Positions 54,647 to 64,000 are shown, numbered from the stretch's first letter. The stretch: 64,000 nucleotides of DNA from Methylomonas methanica (GCA_001644045.1 LUUF01000019.1:1-64000), one strand, 5' to 3'. Numbers and translations: made by a program. The notes: generated by a model not told the origin, from the sequence alone.

Positions 54647-56539
54647 ATGTCAACCAAATCGTTTCCCGCAAAAACCGCTGTATCCAACGTATCCGCATCG
54701 GACGACGGCCATAGTGCCGCGGACACCTCGGATGCAGGCGCAAGCAACATCAGCCGGCGCTCGTTTATCGGTCGGGCAGCCGTGATTTCCGCTGCAGGCG
54801 TGTTGGCGCCAACCTTACCGGCATCGGTTCAAGCGGCTGTCGGCCGGGGTCATTTTGACGATGACGACTCAATCCCCGAATCGCTCGGCCAAGATTTCTC
54901 AAGAAAATATCAACGCGATGTTTTCGATACGCTGCATAGCAAGGATTTGCGGAAAAAAGCCTTTAAAGCGCGGCTAAAATCCGCCGAAGCCGAATACAAG
55001 ATCGATATTCCGCCACAACCCAACAACGGCGACGAACTGCGCTATCCGAACAAAATCGCGATTTCCACGAAAGGCTTGCAACACGATGCGAACGGCCATG
55101 TGCAGCCCGATTCCTACGAGTCGTTTTTAAAAGCGCTAAAAACCGGCAAACATGAAGATTTTGAAAAAATCAAACTGGGCGGCACCACTAAATTAGCCGG
55201 TATCCAAGGGCCTTTGTCGGCCAGTCTTGAAGGCATCGCCAATAGCCAGCTGGCCATTCCGGAAGCAGCCCCGCTCGACAGTGCCGAGTTGGCCGCGCAC
55301 CACATCGAAGTTTATTGGCAGGCATTGTTGCGCGATGTGCCGTTCAGCGAATATCGCAACGACACCAATAACGAGTTGGTGCTGGGGGCTGTCGCCGAGT
55401 TGAACAGTCTGAAAGCCTTCAACGGTCCCAAAATCAATGGCAAAGTCACCCCCGAAACCTTGTTCCGCAGCACCGCGTCCTATGTCGATTACCAGGCTGA
55501 TCCGTCCGGCAAAAAAGGCAAATATGTCGTGCCCGACGGCACGCTGGATGGCCCATATATTTCGCAGTTTTTATTGCGCCCTATCCCTGCCTGGGGCACC
55601 ATCGCCAGCCAAGCTCAAACTCGCCCCATTCAAAAAGCCGGCGAGACATTTGGCGCCACCTATGAAGAATGGCTGGCGCTACGGAACGGCCAAAGCATAG
55701 GCCGCACCATTACCTTGGAATCGGGACGCCGGCACATTATCAATGGCCGCGATTTGGCCACATTGGCGCGCGGCAGCGGCCCTACTTATTTGCACGTGTT
55801 GCAAATACTTACCTCCGCACCCAATGCCAGCAACCCGCTGCTGGGCGGTGTCGGCGCACCGTTGAACCCGGCAAATCCTTATGTCAATTCCAAAACCCAG
55901 GAATCAACGGCGTCGTCTTTCAGCACAGCGTTCATCCAAGGCTTGTTGGCACTGGCCGGCGCCTATACCAACCGAGTGTCTTACTACCAAAACTGGTACG
56001 TCAATCGCCGCTTAAGACCGGAAGATTACGGCGGTTTGGTTCACAAAATTTTGGCCAACGGCGCCAGCTACGCTATCCATCCCGATATTTTAAATTCGGA
56101 AGCCGTGGCACGTATTTACAAGCAATACGGTAGTTATTTGCTGAACAGCGCCAGCAATGTGGGCGCCCCCACCCATCCGGGTTATCCAAGCGGCGCGACC
56201 ATCAGCGCGGCGACGCCTATTACCCTGTTGAAAGCGTTCTTCGACGAAAGCTATGTGATACCGAATCCGGTCGAGGTCGATCCTAACGATCCAACCAAGC
56301 TCAGACCTTACACCGGCTCGGAAAAACTCACCATAGGCGGAGAGTTGAACAAACTGGTCAACAACGTCGGTTTTGGCCGCAACTTTAACAATTTCCATAT
56401 TCGCGCTGACATTTCCGCTTCGCATAGCTTGGGCGAAGCGCTGGCGATCAGTCTGCTTAGAGATCAGCGTTACACCTACAACGAACCTTTCGATGGCTAT
56501 ACCTTTACCAAATTCGATGGTAGCAAGGTAACAATCTAG
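54647..56539 (+). CDS. Tat-exported vanadium haloperoxidase-like protein
   Basis: A 630-residue protein of the PAP2/vanadium-haloperoxidase superfamily. The Tat signal is SRRSFIGRA (36-44). Vanadate-binding candidates: RP in VNRRLRPEDYG (about 455), PSG in HPGYPSGAT (about 507-515), Arg about 586 and His about 594 in RADISASHSLGEAL. The usual PSGH acid-base His is Ala, so halide oxidation may be lost or altered. ATG 54647 follows CGGAG; a TTG upstream is less likely. It is transcribed away from the GRE operon. Folded export by Tat suits a cofactor enzyme. Confidence 0.82.
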   Translation: MSTKSFPAKTAVSNVSASDDGHSAADTSDAGASNISRRSFIGRAAVISAAGVLAPTLPASVQAAVGRGHFDDDDSIPESLGQDFSRKYQRDVFDTLHSKDLRKKAFKARLKSAEAEYKIDIPPQPNNGDELRYPNKIAISTKGLQHDANGHVQPDSYESFLKALKTGKHEDFEKIKLGGTTKLAGIQGPLSASLEGIANSQLAIPEAAPLDSAELAAHHIEVYWQALLRDVPFSEYRNDTNNELVLGAVAELNSLKAFNGPKINGKVTPETLFRSTASYVDYQADPSGKKGKYVVPDGTLDGPYISQFLLRPIPAWGTIASQAQTRPIQKAGETFGATYEEWLALRNGQSIGRTITLESGRRHIINGRDLATLARGSGPTYLHVLQILTSAPNASNPLLGGVGAPLNPANPYVNSKTQESTASSFSTAFIQGLLALAGAYTNRVSYYQNWYVNRRLRPEDYGGLVHKILANGASYAIHPDILNSEAVARIYKQYGSYLLNSASNVGAPTHPGYPSGATISAATPITLLKAFFDESYVIPNPVEVDPNDPTKLRPYTGSEKLTIGGELNKLVNNVGFGRNFNNFHIRADISASHSLGEALAISLLRDQRYTYNEPFDGYTFTKFDGSKVTI

Positions 56540-56635
56540 GGTTTCGGAAACTTTTGGGGCGTGCAGGAGCTACGGATATTAAGGCACCTGTCGTCCCATG
56601 CCGGTTAATTCAAACCGAATCTTCGCTTAGTTTCG

Positions 56636-58141
56636 TTAAAGTCGGGTATAGCGATGCTTTACTCCTGCGGGAAAATATTCCGCATCCGCAAAACTATGTA
56701 AGCTAATCTGCGGCAGTTGCTTCTCGGCCGGCGTGTAATTGGCAAATTCGCTGTTCAGGCGCAACAATTGCGTACGGATGGAAGCGGCTATCGCCGGCGC
56801 CATCGCCGGATCAGGCATTACCCCTGGCAACAATTCCACGGCGATATGCAGATATTTATCGCCCTCCGCATTTTCCCGGGTTTGCAGTACAAATTTTCCG
56901 GTCACCCAAGCCATGATCTCCGGCTGCTCCAGTCCCACCGTGACGTTTTCCGGATAAATATTGGCACCGTAGTACGACACGGTAAAATCCGCGCGGCCAA
57001 ACACATACACAAAAGGCAAGTCGCGGGCTTGAAAACCGCTATCCAAACCTAAATCCTCAACCGACTGCACGCCGTGCTGCCGCAAAAACTCCCAGATTTG
57101 CGCATAGCTCAGCACCCCGCCCTTATCGGCGATGTGATAGCGCAGCAAGGGTACGCTGGTCTCGCCGGAGACCACCAAGGTCCCCTCGTGTTCTTCGAAG
57201 AAACGGCTATGTGGATCGTATTGCACCAGGGTCGGCAGTCTCGATTCGCCGAACAAACTTCGGGCCGCTTCCGGCCTTTGCGCCAACCAACGGCGAATGG
57301 CGATGCTAAGCGGCGTTTCGTTACCCAGCACGCCGCCGTCGGCGGTGCCGTATAGCGATGCTGAATCGAAACAAACCGACTGCGAGCCGATACGCTGCGC
57401 CAGCAGGCTGCGCCATTCCTCGCTAAACACCTCGCCGGCAAACACCAGTTTGGGTTTGAATGTGGCCCAGTCTATGTCCTCTGCGACACCGGCATCGATC
57501 ACGTCTTTCACAAACGGCGGATACCCCAACAGCACCGTCTGTTCGAAATGCGGCGCCAGCTCGCGCACCACCCGAAAAATTTCGGCTTTGTTATTGCCCG
57601 GCGTTGCCACCAGCAACGGATAGCCCTTATGCGCCAGATGCCAACAGCATGACGTGGTAAACAAGCCGCCCACCCAATTGCCCAGCGCAAAACATACCAC
57701 CGCCAGCGTACTGCGTTTATCCGCTTGAAAACTGTCCTTGAACACCTGCTCGAAGCGCACCGCCACATCCAACTCATATGCCGCCGAACGCGGCCAGAAA
57801 GTCGGCACGCCGGTAGAACCGGACGACACCGCCACCCGGTCCGCCCCGCTCAAACTGCCGCCGAAACAACGCGCCGGCAACGGATAAGCTTGCATGTAGT
57901 TAGCCTTGTTGATTAAGGGCAGCTTTTGAAAATCCGGGTAAGTATTAATCTGCGCGGGATCGATTTGCTTGGCATGTAAAAACTGCCGATAAGCGGGAAC
58001 CTCTGTCGCGCAGCGCCGGAATAAAGCCAGCATTTTTTGCTGCGGATTGGGTACTTGATGTTCGGCAAGCAAGGTATCCAATGGCGTGGACAGAAAATGC
58101 TGAAATGCTGCCGCGGAAGACGTCGTCGGTAAATAGCTCAT
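56636..58141 (-). CDS. PaaK-like adenylate-forming enzyme
   Basis: A 501-residue protein of the phenylacetate-CoA ligase group. The ATP loop is AVSSGSTGVPTF; other core motifs are SLYGTADGG, LLRYHIADKGG and FGRADFTVSYYGANIYPENV. It should activate a carboxylic acid as acyl-AMP, then as CoA or another thioester; the acid is unknown. ATG 58141 has AGGTGG upstream and avoids an uncharacteristic N-terminal stretch given by an upstream start. It is divergent from the alcohol dehydrogenase gene by 98 bp. Confidence 0.83.
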   Translation of the reverse strand: MSYLPTTSSAAAFQHFLSTPLDTLLAEHQVPNPQQKMLALFRRCATEVPAYRQFLHAKQIDPAQINTYPDFQKLPLINKANYMQAYPLPARCFGGSLSGADRVAVSSGSTGVPTFWPRSAAYELDVAVRFEQVFKDSFQADKRSTLAVVCFALGNWVGGLFTTSCCWHLAHKGYPLLVATPGNNKAEIFRVVRELAPHFEQTVLLGYPPFVKDVIDAGVAEDIDWATFKPKLVFAGEVFSEEWRSLLAQRIGSQSVCFDSASLYGTADGGVLGNETPLSIAIRRWLAQRPEAARSLFGESRLPTLVQYDPHSRFFEEHEGTLVVSGETSVPLLRYHIADKGGVLSYAQIWEFLRQHGVQSVEDLGLDSGFQARDLPFVYVFGRADFTVSYYGANIYPENVTVGLEQPEIMAWVTGKFVLQTRENAEGDKYLHIAVELLPGVMPDPAMAPAIAASIRTQLLRLNSEFANYTPAEKQLPQISLHSFADAEYFPAGVKHRYTRL

Positions 58142-58239
58142 CGCAAACCACCTGAAAAATGCTTGAAAAACGCTAAAGGTATATTCTTGGCCTGAATGTT
58201 TGGTAAAAACTAATTCTCCAAAGCTTCCCGGCCTTACCA

Positions 58240-59223
58240 ATGCAAGCGCTGACATTAGACAAATTATTATCCTACCGCAACGATATTTCGATACCGGACT
58301 TAGCTACCGGCGAGGCCTTAATCGAGCTACGCCTGGCCGGCATCTGCGCCACCGACCTGGAACTGGTGAAGGGTTATGCCGGATTTTCCGGCATCCTCGG
58401 CCATGAATTTGTCGGCACGGTAACCGCCGTTGCCGACGACAAACACCGCGACTGGCTGAACCGGCGCGTGGTCGGCTCCATCAATATCGGCTGTAACGTC
58501 TGCGAGGTTTGCCGACGCGACGGCCCCGAACATTGCCTGCATCGCAAAGTGCTGGGAATACGCGGCAAAGACGGGGTATTCGCCGATTATTTCAGTCTGC
58601 CGGTTGCCAACTTGTACACAGTTCCCGAAGCAGTGCCGGACCAAGCCGCCGTGTTTACCGAACCCCTGGCCGCTGCTTTGCGAGTTGTGAAACAAATTGC
58701 CGCACTGCCCATCACCGACATCGCGGTCGTCGGCCCCGGACGTTTGGGACTGTTAATCGCCAAGGTGTTGAGTCTGGCCGGCTACCGGGTCACGGTGTTG
58801 GGCCGGTCGGCGGCGTCCTTGGCATTACCCAAACAATGGCAACTGGCTACCGGCTTAATTACCGATATTGCGGATAACCGTTTCGACTGCGTCGTCGACG
58901 CCAGCGGTCAGGCCGCCGGCTTTGCGCAAGCGCTGCGCATCGTCAAACCGCGCGGCACCTTGGTATTAAAAAGCACCTTCGCAGGCAACGCGGCGCTGGA
59001 TTTAAGTAAAGTGGTGGTTTATGAAATCAACATCATCGGCTCGCGCTGCGGCCCGTTCGCGGACGCATTAGCGCTGCTGGCGGAAAACAAGCTGCCCGTG
59101 GAAACGATGATAGACGGCCAATACCAGCTGCAAGACGGACTGGCGGCTTTCGAGCACGCAGCACAAGCAGGGGTTAGAAAAATTTTGTTGCAGCCTGCAA
59201 AACCGCATGAGCCTTGCCGATAA
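58240..59223 (+). CDS. Zinc-dependent alcohol dehydrogenase (MDR family)
   Basis: A 327-residue medium-chain dehydrogenase. The catalytic zinc site includes C36 (GICATDLE) and H55-E56 (ILGHEFVG); the structural zinc site is C85, C88, C91 and C99. The Rossmann motif VVGPGRLGLLIAKV is near 165. It oxidises an alcohol or polyol with NAD(P); the threonine/sorbitol dehydrogenase branch is closest by eye. It shares an intergenic region with the PaaK-like gene, hinting at a joint alcohol-aldehyde-acid route (inference). Confidence 0.87.
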   Translation: MQALTLDKLLSYRNDISIPDLATGEALIELRLAGICATDLELVKGYAGFSGILGHEFVGTVTAVADDKHRDWLNRRVVGSINIGCNVCEVCRRDGPEHCLHRKVLGIRGKDGVFADYFSLPVANLYTVPEAVPDQAAVFTEPLAAALRVVKQIAALPITDIAVVGPGRLGLLIAKVLSLAGYRVTVLGRSAASLALPKQWQLATGLITDIADNRFDCVVDASGQAAGFAQALRIVKPRGTLVLKSTFAGNAALDLSKVVVYEINIIGSRCGPFADALALLAENKLPVETMIDGQYQLQDGLAAFEHAAQAGVRKILLQPAKPHEPCR

Positions 59224-59406
59224 AGTCGCCGACTTTCACGTAATTGAAATTACCAATAACCGCCACAGACAATCAGAAAAAGAAAACTACGTTCACCGGT
59301 AAAAACGCCTCTGAGCAGCGTTGTTAAAAATCCAGACTGGGAAGAATCCGAAAAATCATGCCGATGTTCAACTACACTTTAGGCCTCATTTTGATTCGAG
59401 GTTAAG

Positions 59407-60453
59407 GTGTTTAGTTTTTTAAAGCGAATCTTCGCCGGCAACCAGACACAAACGCCAAAAACCAACAAACAAACTCCGCTGCACTCGTCGGCGGTTGCCG
59501 CCGCTCAAAAATCAGTTCCATCGGCAGCCAAGTTACATTCTTCGCCGCTAAGCTCGGATTATGCCGCGCTGGCCGCAAGCTTTAACGATTTTTTACTTGA
59601 CTCCGGCACATCGTCAACGGCCCCTCTGAATGAGGTTGAACACTTCATCCGTGAGAATCTGGAGAAAATGCTACAGGGGGATATTCCGGAGTCCGCTGTG
59701 CCTAGACTGCCTGATGTAGGGATGGCATTGCTGAAGCAACTAGGTAACACCGAGATCACCACAACTGAAATCATGTCCTATATCAGTCGCGATCCGGCTT
59801 TGGCCTCGGAGGTCTTGCACATGGCCAACAGCGCCATGTTTCGGCCGACTGGCTGCGAAACCATAGCCAATCTCGAAAATGCCGTCGTGATCTTAGGCTT
59901 GGAAAATCTGAAAATGGTCGTTAGCTCGGCACTGATGAAGCGCATGCTAGTCATTGCGCCGGTTTATTTCAAAATGTTCGGTCGCCATCTTTGGGAACAT
60001 TCGCTCAACTGCGCGCATGCCTGCCGGGCATTGGCGGAGATTTACCAGCGTGGCGATGCCAATAACGCCTACCTGGTCGGATTGATGCACGATGTAGGCA
60101 AATTAGCCATATTCGGCTTATTGAGCAAGGCGCTGGGCCAATATCTCGATTACACCCCACGCGGCGGAGTTTTTTCCGGCATCGTGCGAGATCATTCGGC
60201 GGCGCTATCGGCCAAGATTGCCCAAAAATGGGATTTGCCGGACTATTTAAAAACAGCTTTAGCCGAACAAGTGAATGGGCCATCAATTCACGATTATTCG
60301 AATTACGGCTTCATTCTCAATCAAGCTAATATTCTGGCGGAGTTTAAAGCCATTGCCGAAATAACTCATAACCGAAACAAAGACCTGGAGGAACTGGCTC
60401 TTGAGTACGGCATTCCTCTGGCGCTTTATACCCAAGTATTTTCGATGCGGTAA
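59407..60453 (+). CDS. HDOD-domain signalling protein
   Basis: A 348-residue cytoplasmic protein with a GTG start (GAGG upstream). A low-complexity N-terminus (1-65) is followed by an HDOD domain (about 95-290): PRLPDVGMALLKQL, ISRDPALASEVLHMANSAMF, HSLNCAHACRALAEIY and VGLMHDVGKLAIFGLL. HDOD proteins are adaptors in c-di-GMP, stress and motility signalling and usually lack phosphodiesterase activity. The HD pair (MHDVGK) is retained here. It stands alone. Confidence 0.87.
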   Translation: MFSFLKRIFAGNQTQTPKTNKQTPLHSSAVAAAQKSVPSAAKLHSSPLSSDYAALAASFNDFLLDSGTSSTAPLNEVEHFIRENLEKMLQGDIPESAVPRLPDVGMALLKQLGNTEITTTEIMSYISRDPALASEVLHMANSAMFRPTGCETIANLENAVVILGLENLKMVVSSALMKRMLVIAPVYFKMFGRHLWEHSLNCAHACRALAEIYQRGDANNAYLVGLMHDVGKLAIFGLLSKALGQYLDYTPRGGVFSGIVRDHSAALSAKIAQKWDLPDYLKTALAEQVNGPSIHDYSNYGFILNQANILAEFKAIAEITHNRNKDLEELALEYGIPLALYTQVFSMR

Positions 60454-60510
60454 AACCTAGACAATTAGTAAACAGACTGGGCGGAGATACTTGTTGGAGA
60501 TTGACGCACC

Positions 60511-61029
60511 TTAACCTTGGCTGGCAAACAACCGGCGAATAGTCCGCAAATTGATACCCATCGCCACGCTCTCCGCCAAAAACGCCGGCCAGGCCTGCCA
60601 AATATAATCGTTGCCTATCCAGGCCAGACTGGAAACTAGCAGCGCTATGCGCATGTGGCGATTATTTAGGTAAAACAAAGCCAGTGTGGTGTTGATCACC
60701 GCAAAGGCCGGCAGCAACGACACAGGCCCTTGCCAGGAAAACAGCGTAAGCCCACAAAACAATGCCACGAAACCGACCGCGGCCCAATGCTTGTAAAAGC
60801 CGTTCGTTAAACTGCCGGACAGCATGGTCCGCAAGGCCGTGCTGGCCATGGTCAAGCCGGCGGTCCAGGCGTCCAGCAACAGGTATTGCGCGGCCCACAA
60901 CAACGCACCGGCGGCGGACCAGCGTCGAAACGCCGATCCGTCCGGCAGGCAGTAAGCCCGCCATTCCACCAGAATGCCCACTCCGCCAACCAAATACGCC
61001 AGGGCTACAGAATCCAATGCCAGTTGCAA
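60511..61029 (-). CDS. ygjV: YgjV-family inner-membrane protein
   Basis: A 172-residue protein with five or six membrane helices matching the Imp-YgjV family (YLVGGVGILVEWRAYCL, WSAAGALLWAAQYLLLDAWT, WIGNDYIWQAWPAFLAES). TTG start with AGG upstream. Function of the family is unknown. It converges with the HDOD gene and lies 57 bp beyond the malic-enzyme start side boundary, transcribed separately. Confidence 0.78.
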   Translation of the reverse strand: MQLALDSVALAYLVGGVGILVEWRAYCLPDGSAFRRWSAAGALLWAAQYLLLDAWTAGLTMASTALRTMLSGSLTNGFYKHWAAVGFVALFCGLTLFSWQGPVSLLPAFAVINTTLALFYLNNRHMRIALLVSSLAWIGNDYIWQAWPAFLAESVAMGINLRTIRRLFASQG

Positions 61030-61085
61030 AAGTTAAACCTTGTTACTTAGCGCGATGCTGGGATTGAAGCGGCATGAAGCCCGCT

Positions 61086-62834
61086 TCAATCCCAGCAACT
61101 ACTGGCCGGCCCCGCATATTTGAAAGGCGCGTACTCGGCTTTCCAGAGATGGGCCTTGACATAGGCTTCCAGATCGATACCCACTAAGTCCTGCCGCGTC
61201 GCGGAGCCGTCCACCAGCGCTTTTGCCAACACCCGGGTAGCCACCAGCAAACTAACTTGTTTCAAGTCGCTAACCGGCGGAAAGATCAGACCGGCCGCAA
61301 TACAGTTTTCCGCGATGTAATCGGCCAAGGCATACGCGGATTCCAACACCATCGCGTCGCTGATCCGGCTGCATTCGCCCAACACCGCGGCAAAACCCAA
61401 GCCCGGAAATATAAAGGCATTATTGCCCTGCCCGATCGGATAACGCCGGCCTTGGTATTCCACGTCGGCGGATGGGCTGCCGGTCGCAACCATGGCCGTG
61501 CCTTGCGTCCATTCCAGAATGTCTTCCGGCGTGGCTTCACAATTGGCGGTGGGGTTGGATAAAGGGAAAATAATGGGTTGTGGATGATTCCGCGCCATGG
61601 TTTTTACCACCGCTTCGCTGAACAATCCGGGCACGCCGGTTAGCCCCAGCAGCACACCGGGCTTGGCATGGGTGACCACCTCCAGCAGGTTCGGTACTCT
61701 ATCGTCCGGGATACCCCAATCGTGGTAACTGGCCTGAGTGTGGGAGAGCGGCAATTTATACGCTTCCGTGGTGGCTTCCTTTACTACCAGACCGTGCGCA
61801 TCGATCACGAAGATCCGCTGCAGCACCTGCTCATCCGTTAAACCCTCGCGCAGCATGCCTTCTTTAATGGCAGTAGCCACGCCAAAGCCGCCGGCACCGG
61901 CGCCCACGACGACAACGGTTTGTTCGGCAAGGGTTTCGCCTTTTTTACGGCAGGCCGACAATAAACCGGCCAAGGCTACCGCGCCGGTGCCTTGAATATC
62001 GTCGTTGAAGCAGGACACTTGGTCTTTGTATTTTGCCAACAAATCGAAGGCGACGTTTTTGGCAAAATCTTCCCATTGGATAATCGCTTTCGGCCAGACA
62101 TTCTTGACCGCATTGACGAATTTATCGACCAATTCGAAATAAGGCTGGTCGTGCAAGCGCTTGGTGTGCGCGCCCAAATAGAACGGATCGTCCAGTAATT
62201 CGGCGCGGTTGGTGCCCACGTCCAGGTTGACCGGCAAGGTTTGAAACGGGCACATGCCACCGCCGACGGTATACAGCCCCAGTTTGCCGATGCAAATCGC
62301 CAAACCGCCCATGCCCTGGTCGCCGATACCTAGAATGGACGAAGAATCGGTCACCACAATCATACGAACATCGTGTAATGGGTAGTTTTGCAAAATCGTT
62401 TCGGCCCGGTCGATATTGGCCGCCGAAAAAGTCAAGCCGCGCGTGGTGGTAAAGTTGGAGCTGAACTGCTGTACCGCCAAGCCTATGGTCGGGGTATAGA
62501 CGATGGGTACCATTTCGTCCAGATGCCGCTCCAACAGCGCGTAAAACAGCACCTCGGTGCGGTCTTGCAGTGCTCTTAGAAATTGATACTTGGAAATATC
62601 GTTCGCTTGTTTTTGATAATTGGCGTACACCCGGTCGAGCTGCTGCTCCATATCCGTGACTTGCGGCGGCAATAAGCCATCCAATCCCAGTTCGATACGT
62701 TCCTGGACGTTAAACGCGGTGCCTTTATTGGTTGCCGGTAGCCGGAGCAAAGTCACGCCTCGAATCGAAACCTCTACATATTTATTACCGTCGGCATCTA
62801 GCCGGTAGTCGAAATAATCGCTTAGCGTTGTCAT
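61086..62834 (-). CDS. maeA: NAD-dependent malic enzyme
   Basis: A 582-residue enzyme converting malate to pyruvate and CO2 with NAD reduction. Motifs: FYALLERHLDEMVPIVYTPT (catalytic Tyr near 112), MIVVTDSSSILGIGDQG, CFNDDIQGTGAVALAGLL (metal-binding Asp) and the NAD fold VVVGAGAGGFGVA. Length and layout match E. coli MaeA (565). AAGGAAA precedes the ATG. It provides pyruvate and reducing power from the TCA cycle. Its coenzyme choice, NAD over NADP, is inferred from the family. Confidence 0.92.
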   Translation of the reverse strand: MTTLSDYFDYRLDADGNKYVEVSIRGVTLLRLPATNKGTAFNVQERIELGLDGLLPPQVTDMEQQLDRVYANYQKQANDISKYQFLRALQDRTEVLFYALLERHLDEMVPIVYTPTIGLAVQQFSSNFTTTRGLTFSAANIDRAETILQNYPLHDVRMIVVTDSSSILGIGDQGMGGLAICIGKLGLYTVGGGMCPFQTLPVNLDVGTNRAELLDDPFYLGAHTKRLHDQPYFELVDKFVNAVKNVWPKAIIQWEDFAKNVAFDLLAKYKDQVSCFNDDIQGTGAVALAGLLSACRKKGETLAEQTVVVVGAGAGGFGVATAIKEGMLREGLTDEQVLQRIFVIDAHGLVVKEATTEAYKLPLSHTQASYHDWGIPDDRVPNLLEVVTHAKPGVLLGLTGVPGLFSEAVVKTMARNHPQPIIFPLSNPTANCEATPEDILEWTQGTAMVATGSPSADVEYQGRRYPIGQGNNAFIFPGLGFAAVLGECSRISDAMVLESAYALADYIAENCIAAGLIFPPVSDLKQVSLLVATRVLAKALVDGSATRQDLVGIDLEAYVKAHLWKAEYAPFKYAGPASSCWD

Positions 62835-63103
62835 TAAGTTTCCTTGGATTTATTTAATCGAACTCGCGGAGTTAACCAAGCAGCCCGAATAGCGCAAACT
62901 ATGGCGCGTGTTCCCTTTATAACAGCCTAACCGGCGATGCGGTAGCCGCAAGGCAGCTGAATCGGCACTTTTTTTGTTACTCGTGCTTGCCGTGTTTCAA
63001 GGCGGTGCGTTTACTTGGCGTTTACCGTGAAAATGCCCCAGGTTGGCGCTTATGAGATGATGCGTTACAACCTCTCCCGGAAACTTAGCAACGCTTTTCC
63101 CTC

Positions 63104-64000
63104 GTGAAAAAAAAAAACCTGTTTGGTCATCCCATCGGCTTGTTCGTGCTGTTTTTTACCGAAATGTGGGAGCGCTTTTCCTATTACGGCATGCGCGCCT
63201 TGCTGGTGTTGTATATGACCCAACATTTAATTCAAGCAGCGCAAACCGATACCATAGTGTTCGGTTTCGCAAAGCTGCAAAGTGGTTTGGAAGGCTTGTT
63301 CGGGCCATTGTCCACACAAGCCTTGGCCTCGCAGATTTACGGTTTATATACCGGTCTGGTGTATTTCACCCCCTTGTTCGGCGGCATTTTGGCCGACCGG
63401 ATTTTGGGGCCGCGCAAATCCGTGATACTGGGCAGCGTGTTAATGGCTATCGGCCATTTTCTGATGGCCGCCGAAGCGTTTTTCCTGTTGGCGTTGCTGT
63501 TTTTGATTCTGGGCAACGGCTGTTTCAAAGCCAATATTTCGACCCAGGTCGGCAGTTTATATCCACCCGGCGATCTGCGCCGCGACGGCGCGTTTACCAT
63601 TTTCTACATGGGTATCAACTTGGGCGCATTCTTCTCGCCGTTGATCTGCGGTACCTTGGGGCAACGCTACGGCTGGCATTACGGCTTCGGCGCCGCCGGC
63701 ATTGGTATGTTGCTGGGTTTGCTGATTTACCTGTTTGGGCAAAAGTATTTGGGCGAGGATCAATTTGTTAAACCTGCGGAAAACGCGATTGTCCCCGCGC
63801 CTTTGACTGTTAAAGAATGGCAGGCCTTAGGCGGCTTAACGGCGTTAGCGGTTTTGAATATCCTGTTCTGGGCTGTTTACGAGCAACAAGGCAACACGCT
63901 GCAACTGTTCGCCGAGCACGATACCGATTGGCATATCCTGGGTTGGGAAATGCCCTCCACCTGGTTTCAATCCCTGAATCCGGCCTTCATTTTCCTGTTG
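63104..64000 (+). CDS. POT-family proton/peptide transporter (partial)
   Basis: The first 299 codons of a POT (PTR2) symporter, cut by the window end. The start is GTG followed by 11 A residues (VKKKNLFGHPIGLF). The family signature FTEMWERFSYYGMRALLVLY (ExxER) is near 20-39; the second, FYMGINLGAFFSPLICG, is near 168. About eight helices are visible. It imports di- and tripeptides with protons. No Shine-Dalgarno is visible before the GTG. The rest of the gene lies outside the window. Confidence 0.88.
   Translation, partial: MKKKNLFGHPIGLFVLFFTEMWERFSYYGMRALLVLYMTQHLIQAAQTDTIVFGFAKLQSGLEGLFGPLSTQALASQIYGLYTGLVYFTPLFGGILADRILGPRKSVILGSVLMAIGHFLMAAEAFFLLALLFLILGNGCFKANISTQVGSLYPPGDLRRDGAFTIFYMGINLGAFFSPLICGTLGQRYGWHYGFGAAGIGMLLGLLIYLFGQKYLGEDQFVKPAENAIVPAPLTVKEWQALGGLTALAVLNILFWAVYEQQGNTLQLFAEHDTDWHILGWEMPSTWFQSLNPAFIFLL

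Overview
The window is 64 kb of bacterial chromosome, moderately GC-rich, with dense gene packing. No rRNA, tRNA, transposase, integrase or CRISPR array was recognised. Gene content (YbiT, CreBC, MdtNOP/YtcA-like efflux, YgjV, MaeA, YjfLMC/YgiBC-like module, VPxPGAxxLF-type PEP-CTERM proteins, DUF4331, cyanase with a formate/nitrite-type channel) points to a gammaproteobacterium. My best guess is the Methylococcales (methanotrophs such as Methylomonas or Methylobacter). No methane-oxidation gene lies in the window, so this assignment is inference.

Layout. 0.2-5.9 kb: a SEC-C/TPR/sulfotransferase fusion, two PEP-CTERM exported proteins (one resembling a degenerate subtilase) and a small secreted protein. 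6.2-15.1 kb: a small exported protein, an FtsH paralogue, and a tripartite efflux set (TolC-like lipoprotein, MarR regulator, YtcA, HlyD, FUSC). Matching TTCTAATKAGAA palindromes sit before both the small exported gene and marR. 15.2-21.7 kb: an ECF sigma factor with a double-cupin anti-sigma-like protein, divergent from a PEP-CTERM/DUF4331/TPR/HupE-UreJ gene row; both sides carry a similar ECF-type promoter. 21.9-26.7 kb: YbiT, a GST, small membrane proteins, a lone HicA-like protein, a conserved membrane-anchored protein and a hexanucleotide repeat.

26.9-34.5 kb: TonB receptor, periplasmic binding protein, and a 1473-residue hybrid histidine kinase that ends in GGDEF-EAL. 34.7-37.8 kb: FNT channel, cyanase and a PP2C/Ser-Thr kinase fusion, behind a good sigma-54 promoter with two upstream repeats like NtrC half-sites. 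38.3-43.2 kb: a YjfLMC/YgiBC-like module followed by CreBC. 43.3-45.2 kb: an orphan nuclease-fold-like protein, a REP-like element and YcgR.

45.2-54.2 kb is the most unusual part. Six closely spaced minus-strand genes encode a 990-residue glycyl radical enzyme (GRE), a possible SCP2-like protein, the GRE activase, a DUF6765 protein, a lipase-like hydrolase and a 795-residue protein made of two related halves. A 21-bp hyphenated palindrome lies upstream. A Tat-exported vanadium-haloperoxidase-like gene diverges from it, followed by a PaaK-like adenylate-forming enzyme and a zinc alcohol dehydrogenase. The operon looks like an anaerobic or microaerobic lipid-linked pathway whose substrate I cannot name. 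59.4-64 kb: HDOD protein, YgjV, NAD-malic enzyme and the start of a POT peptide transporter that runs off the end.
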